The position numbers and the translations under genes were made by a program. The notes below the pieces were generated by a model. The model was not told where the DNA came from, did no database searches, and saw only the letters and a list, made by a program, of their open reading frames with translations. Positions 14,387-15,309 of a DNA stretch of 15,309 nucleotides are shown piece by piece. Source of the stretch: HXMU1420-2 sp040830545 (GTDB lineage: Bacteria; Pseudomonadota; Alphaproteobacteria; Rhodobacterales; Rhodobacteraceae); NCBI GenBank assembly GCA_040830545.1, contig JBFOMB010000059.1:1-15309 (forward strand), written 5' to 3'. Each line of letters starts with the position of its first letter. Within the stretch, counting starts at the first letter, position 1.

Positions 14387-14680
14387 ATGATCATCTGTCA
14401 CTGCCAGAATATTTCCGATCACGACATCCACGCCGCAATCGACTGGATGCGGGCGGCGGATCCCGAAACTCTGATCACGCCGGGCAAGATTTATCGCGCC
14501 CTGGGCAAGGCCGCTGATTGCGGCGGCTGTGTGCCCTTGTTCGTCGACACGATGCGGCGCAACAAAAAGCTTGAAGTCCCCTCGCAACCCCCTAAACTTA
14601 GAATTGTTCTAAATAGCGGAGGCAGCCATGAAAGGCGACCCAAAAGTAATCGAGTTTCTCAATCGGTCTCTCACCCATGA
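14387..14680 (+). CDS. bfd: Bacterioferritin-associated ferredoxin ([2Fe-2S])
   Basis: Bfd passes electrons to bacterioferritin haem so that stored Fe(III) is reduced and released to the cytosol. The fold is shown by CxC near the start (C4, C6) and CxxC at C45/C48 (ADCGGC), the four [2Fe-2S] ligands. The conserved part ends near residue 68; the remaining residues up to 97 look random and are read from the iron box, the bfr ribosome-binding site and the first 53 nt of bfr. Related proteins usually stop earlier. One extra C in the CCCCC run at 14588-14592 would bring the TAA at 14593-14595 into frame, before the box. The Shine-Dalgarno upstream of ATG 14387 is poor. Confidence 0.92.
   Translation: MIICHCQNISDHDIHAAIDWMRAADPETLITPGKIYRALGKAADCGGCVPLFVDTMRRNKKLEVPSQPPKLRIVLNSGGSHERRPKSNRVSQSVSHP
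14598..14612 (+). promoter_or_regulatory. Irr-type iron control element in front of bfr
   Basis: TTAGAA-TTG-TTCTAA is a perfect 6+6 inverted repeat with a 3-nt centre, closely matching the Irr box (ICE) known in alphaproteobacteria. It contains TAGAAT (14599-14604), a good -10 hexamer, and lies 15 nt before the bfr ATG, so a bound repressor would block a bfr promoter. Irr is known to repress iron-storage genes when iron, sensed as haem, is scarce. The irr gene itself is not in the window. Confidence 0.75.
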
Positions 14681-15113
14681 GTTGACCGCGGTCAATCAGT
14701 TCTGGCTCCACTATCGGATGCAGGACGATTGGGGCCTGGGCAAGATGGCAAAGAAAAGCCGTGCCGAATCCATCGAAGAGATGGAGCACGCCGACAAGCT
14801 GATCGAACGCATCCTGTTTCTGGAAGGGCATCCGAACCTGCAGAAAATCGGGTCGATCAGGACCGGTCAAACCCCCAAAGAGATGCTTGAAGCTGACCTG
14901 GCAATCGAGCATGAAGCGCGCGAACTCTACACCGAGGCCCGCGACTACTGCCGCGAAGCCAAAGACTATGTCAGCATGGCGATTTTCGAAGAATTGCTGG
15001 GCGATGAGGAAGGTCACATTGATTTCCTTGAAACGCAGATTGACCTCCATGATCGGGTCGGCGCGGAAAACTATGCGCAGCTCAACGCGACCCCGATGGA
15101 CGAAATCGAATAA
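14628..15113 (+). CDS. bfr: Bacterioferritin
   Basis: Bacterioferritin forms a 24-subunit haem-containing shell in the cytoplasm that oxidises Fe(II) and stores it as mineral. The product has 161 residues, the normal length. All ferroxidase ligands are in the standard positions: E18, E51, H54, E94, E127 and H130; M52 is the axial ligand of the inter-subunit haem. GGAGG at 14618-14622, 5 nt before ATG, is the best Shine-Dalgarno in this region. The Irr-type box is directly upstream and bfd precedes it, so synthesis of the store and of its release partner are adjacent. The next gene starts inside its 3' end. Confidence 0.98.
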   Translation: MKGDPKVIEFLNRSLTHELTAVNQFWLHYRMQDDWGLGKMAKKSRAESIEEMEHADKLIERILFLEGHPNLQKIGSIRTGQTPKEMLEADLAIEHEARELYTEARDYCREAKDYVSMAIFEELLGDEEGHIDFLETQIDLHDRVGAENYAQLNATPMDEIE

Positions 15114-15309
15114 TCTGGCCCTGGCCGGAATGTTGGTGGGCACCGCTGCGATGGCGGGCCCGCTGGACGAACCGCACCTGAACATCATCCCACGGACCGA
15201 GGCGGAGGCAGCGCGTGTTGCCGCCGCGACCGCGCTTGCCACGACGTTTGATGCGCCTCAGGCGTTTGAAGAAAACTCTGCCGGGGCTGCGACGGTGCGC
15301 GACACGAAG
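15073..15309 (+). CDS. Probable di-heme oxidoreductase (DHOR/thiol-oxidoreductase family), N-terminal fragment
   Basis: The frame is open to the window edge (79 codons). The first 28 residues from ATG 15073 form a good signal peptide: basic MRSSTRPRWTKSNN, hydrophobic LALAGMLVGTAAMA, then GPLDEP. The following residues to FEENSAGAATVRDTK resemble the beginning of the di-heme oxidoreductase family that accompanies imelysin genes; the CxxCH haem motifs would lie beyond the window. This start overlaps the bfr 3' end by 41 nt; the in-frame ATG at 15130 would leave too little signal peptide. The family call rests on memory of the N-terminal pattern and on context, so it is moderate. Confidence 0.7.
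   Translation, partial: MRSSTRPRWTKSNNLALAGMLVGTAAMAGPLDEPHLNIIPRTEAEAARVAAATALATTFDAPQAFEENSAGAATVRDTK

Overview
The window reads as chromosome of an alphaproteobacterium, most likely a member of the Rhodobacteraceae (Roseobacter group). The reasons are the moderately high GC content, the thymidylate kinase / DNA polymerase III delta' / TatD / metallo-hydrolase gene order behind SPOR and DD-carboxypeptidase modules, an Irr-type iron box in front of bacterioferritin, and the flavour of the protein sequences. This assignment is inference from recognition; no search was run.

Layout, left to right. (1) Positions 1-1860 hold the 3' part of acnB (aconitase B) and a strong intrinsic terminator. 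(2) Positions 1831-3554 hold a two-domain ABC-F ATPase gene. Its roughly 170-nt leader seems to start inside the acnB terminator and contains a possible 15-codon peptide whose stop codon lies in a 10-bp hairpin. (3) Positions 3630-5865, minus strand, hold a two-gene sugar-nucleotide unit, uxs (UDP-glucuronate decarboxylase, TTG start) followed by gmd (GDP-mannose 4,6-dehydratase). It converges on the ABC-F gene and lies downstream of a minus-strand tRNA-Ser(UGA) at 6181-6270. (4) Positions 6391-12889, plus strand, form one tightly packed operon: a SPOR-domain lipoprotein reading straight into an S11 D-Ala-D-Ala carboxypeptidase, then tmk, holB, tatD, an MBL-fold hydrolase and an AEC-family permease. 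Four junctions overlap at start/stop codons and the last gap is 6 nt. (5) Positions 12890-15309 hold an iron-related cluster: an exported imelysin-like protein, bacterioferritin-associated ferredoxin, bacterioferritin and the start of a probable di-heme oxidoreductase. A perfect inverted repeat TTAGAA-TTG-TTCTAA lies just upstream of bfr.

How the parts relate. The central operon joins peptidoglycan trimming at the division site (SPOR, DD-carboxypeptidase) with DNA-replication supply and machinery (Tmk, HolB) and small hydrolases. The iron cluster joins a periplasmic iron-linked imelysin protein and a haem enzyme with cytoplasmic iron storage (Bfr) and its electron-donating ferredoxin (Bfd), probably under Irr.

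The most notable observation is the SPOR/carboxypeptidase reading frame. It is a continuous 700-codon ORF, but removing one T at 7428/7429 would turn the junction into an ATGA stop/start overlap like those elsewhere in the same operon. It is therefore either a recent gene fusion giving a lipid-anchored, septum-targeted carboxypeptidase, or a one-base artefact. An internal AGGAG plus in-frame TTG could still give a separate carboxypeptidase. A second frame oddity is bfd, which runs through the iron box and 53 nt into bfr; one extra C in a C5 tract would end it before the box. I see no CRISPR array, insertion sequence, phage gene or defence system.
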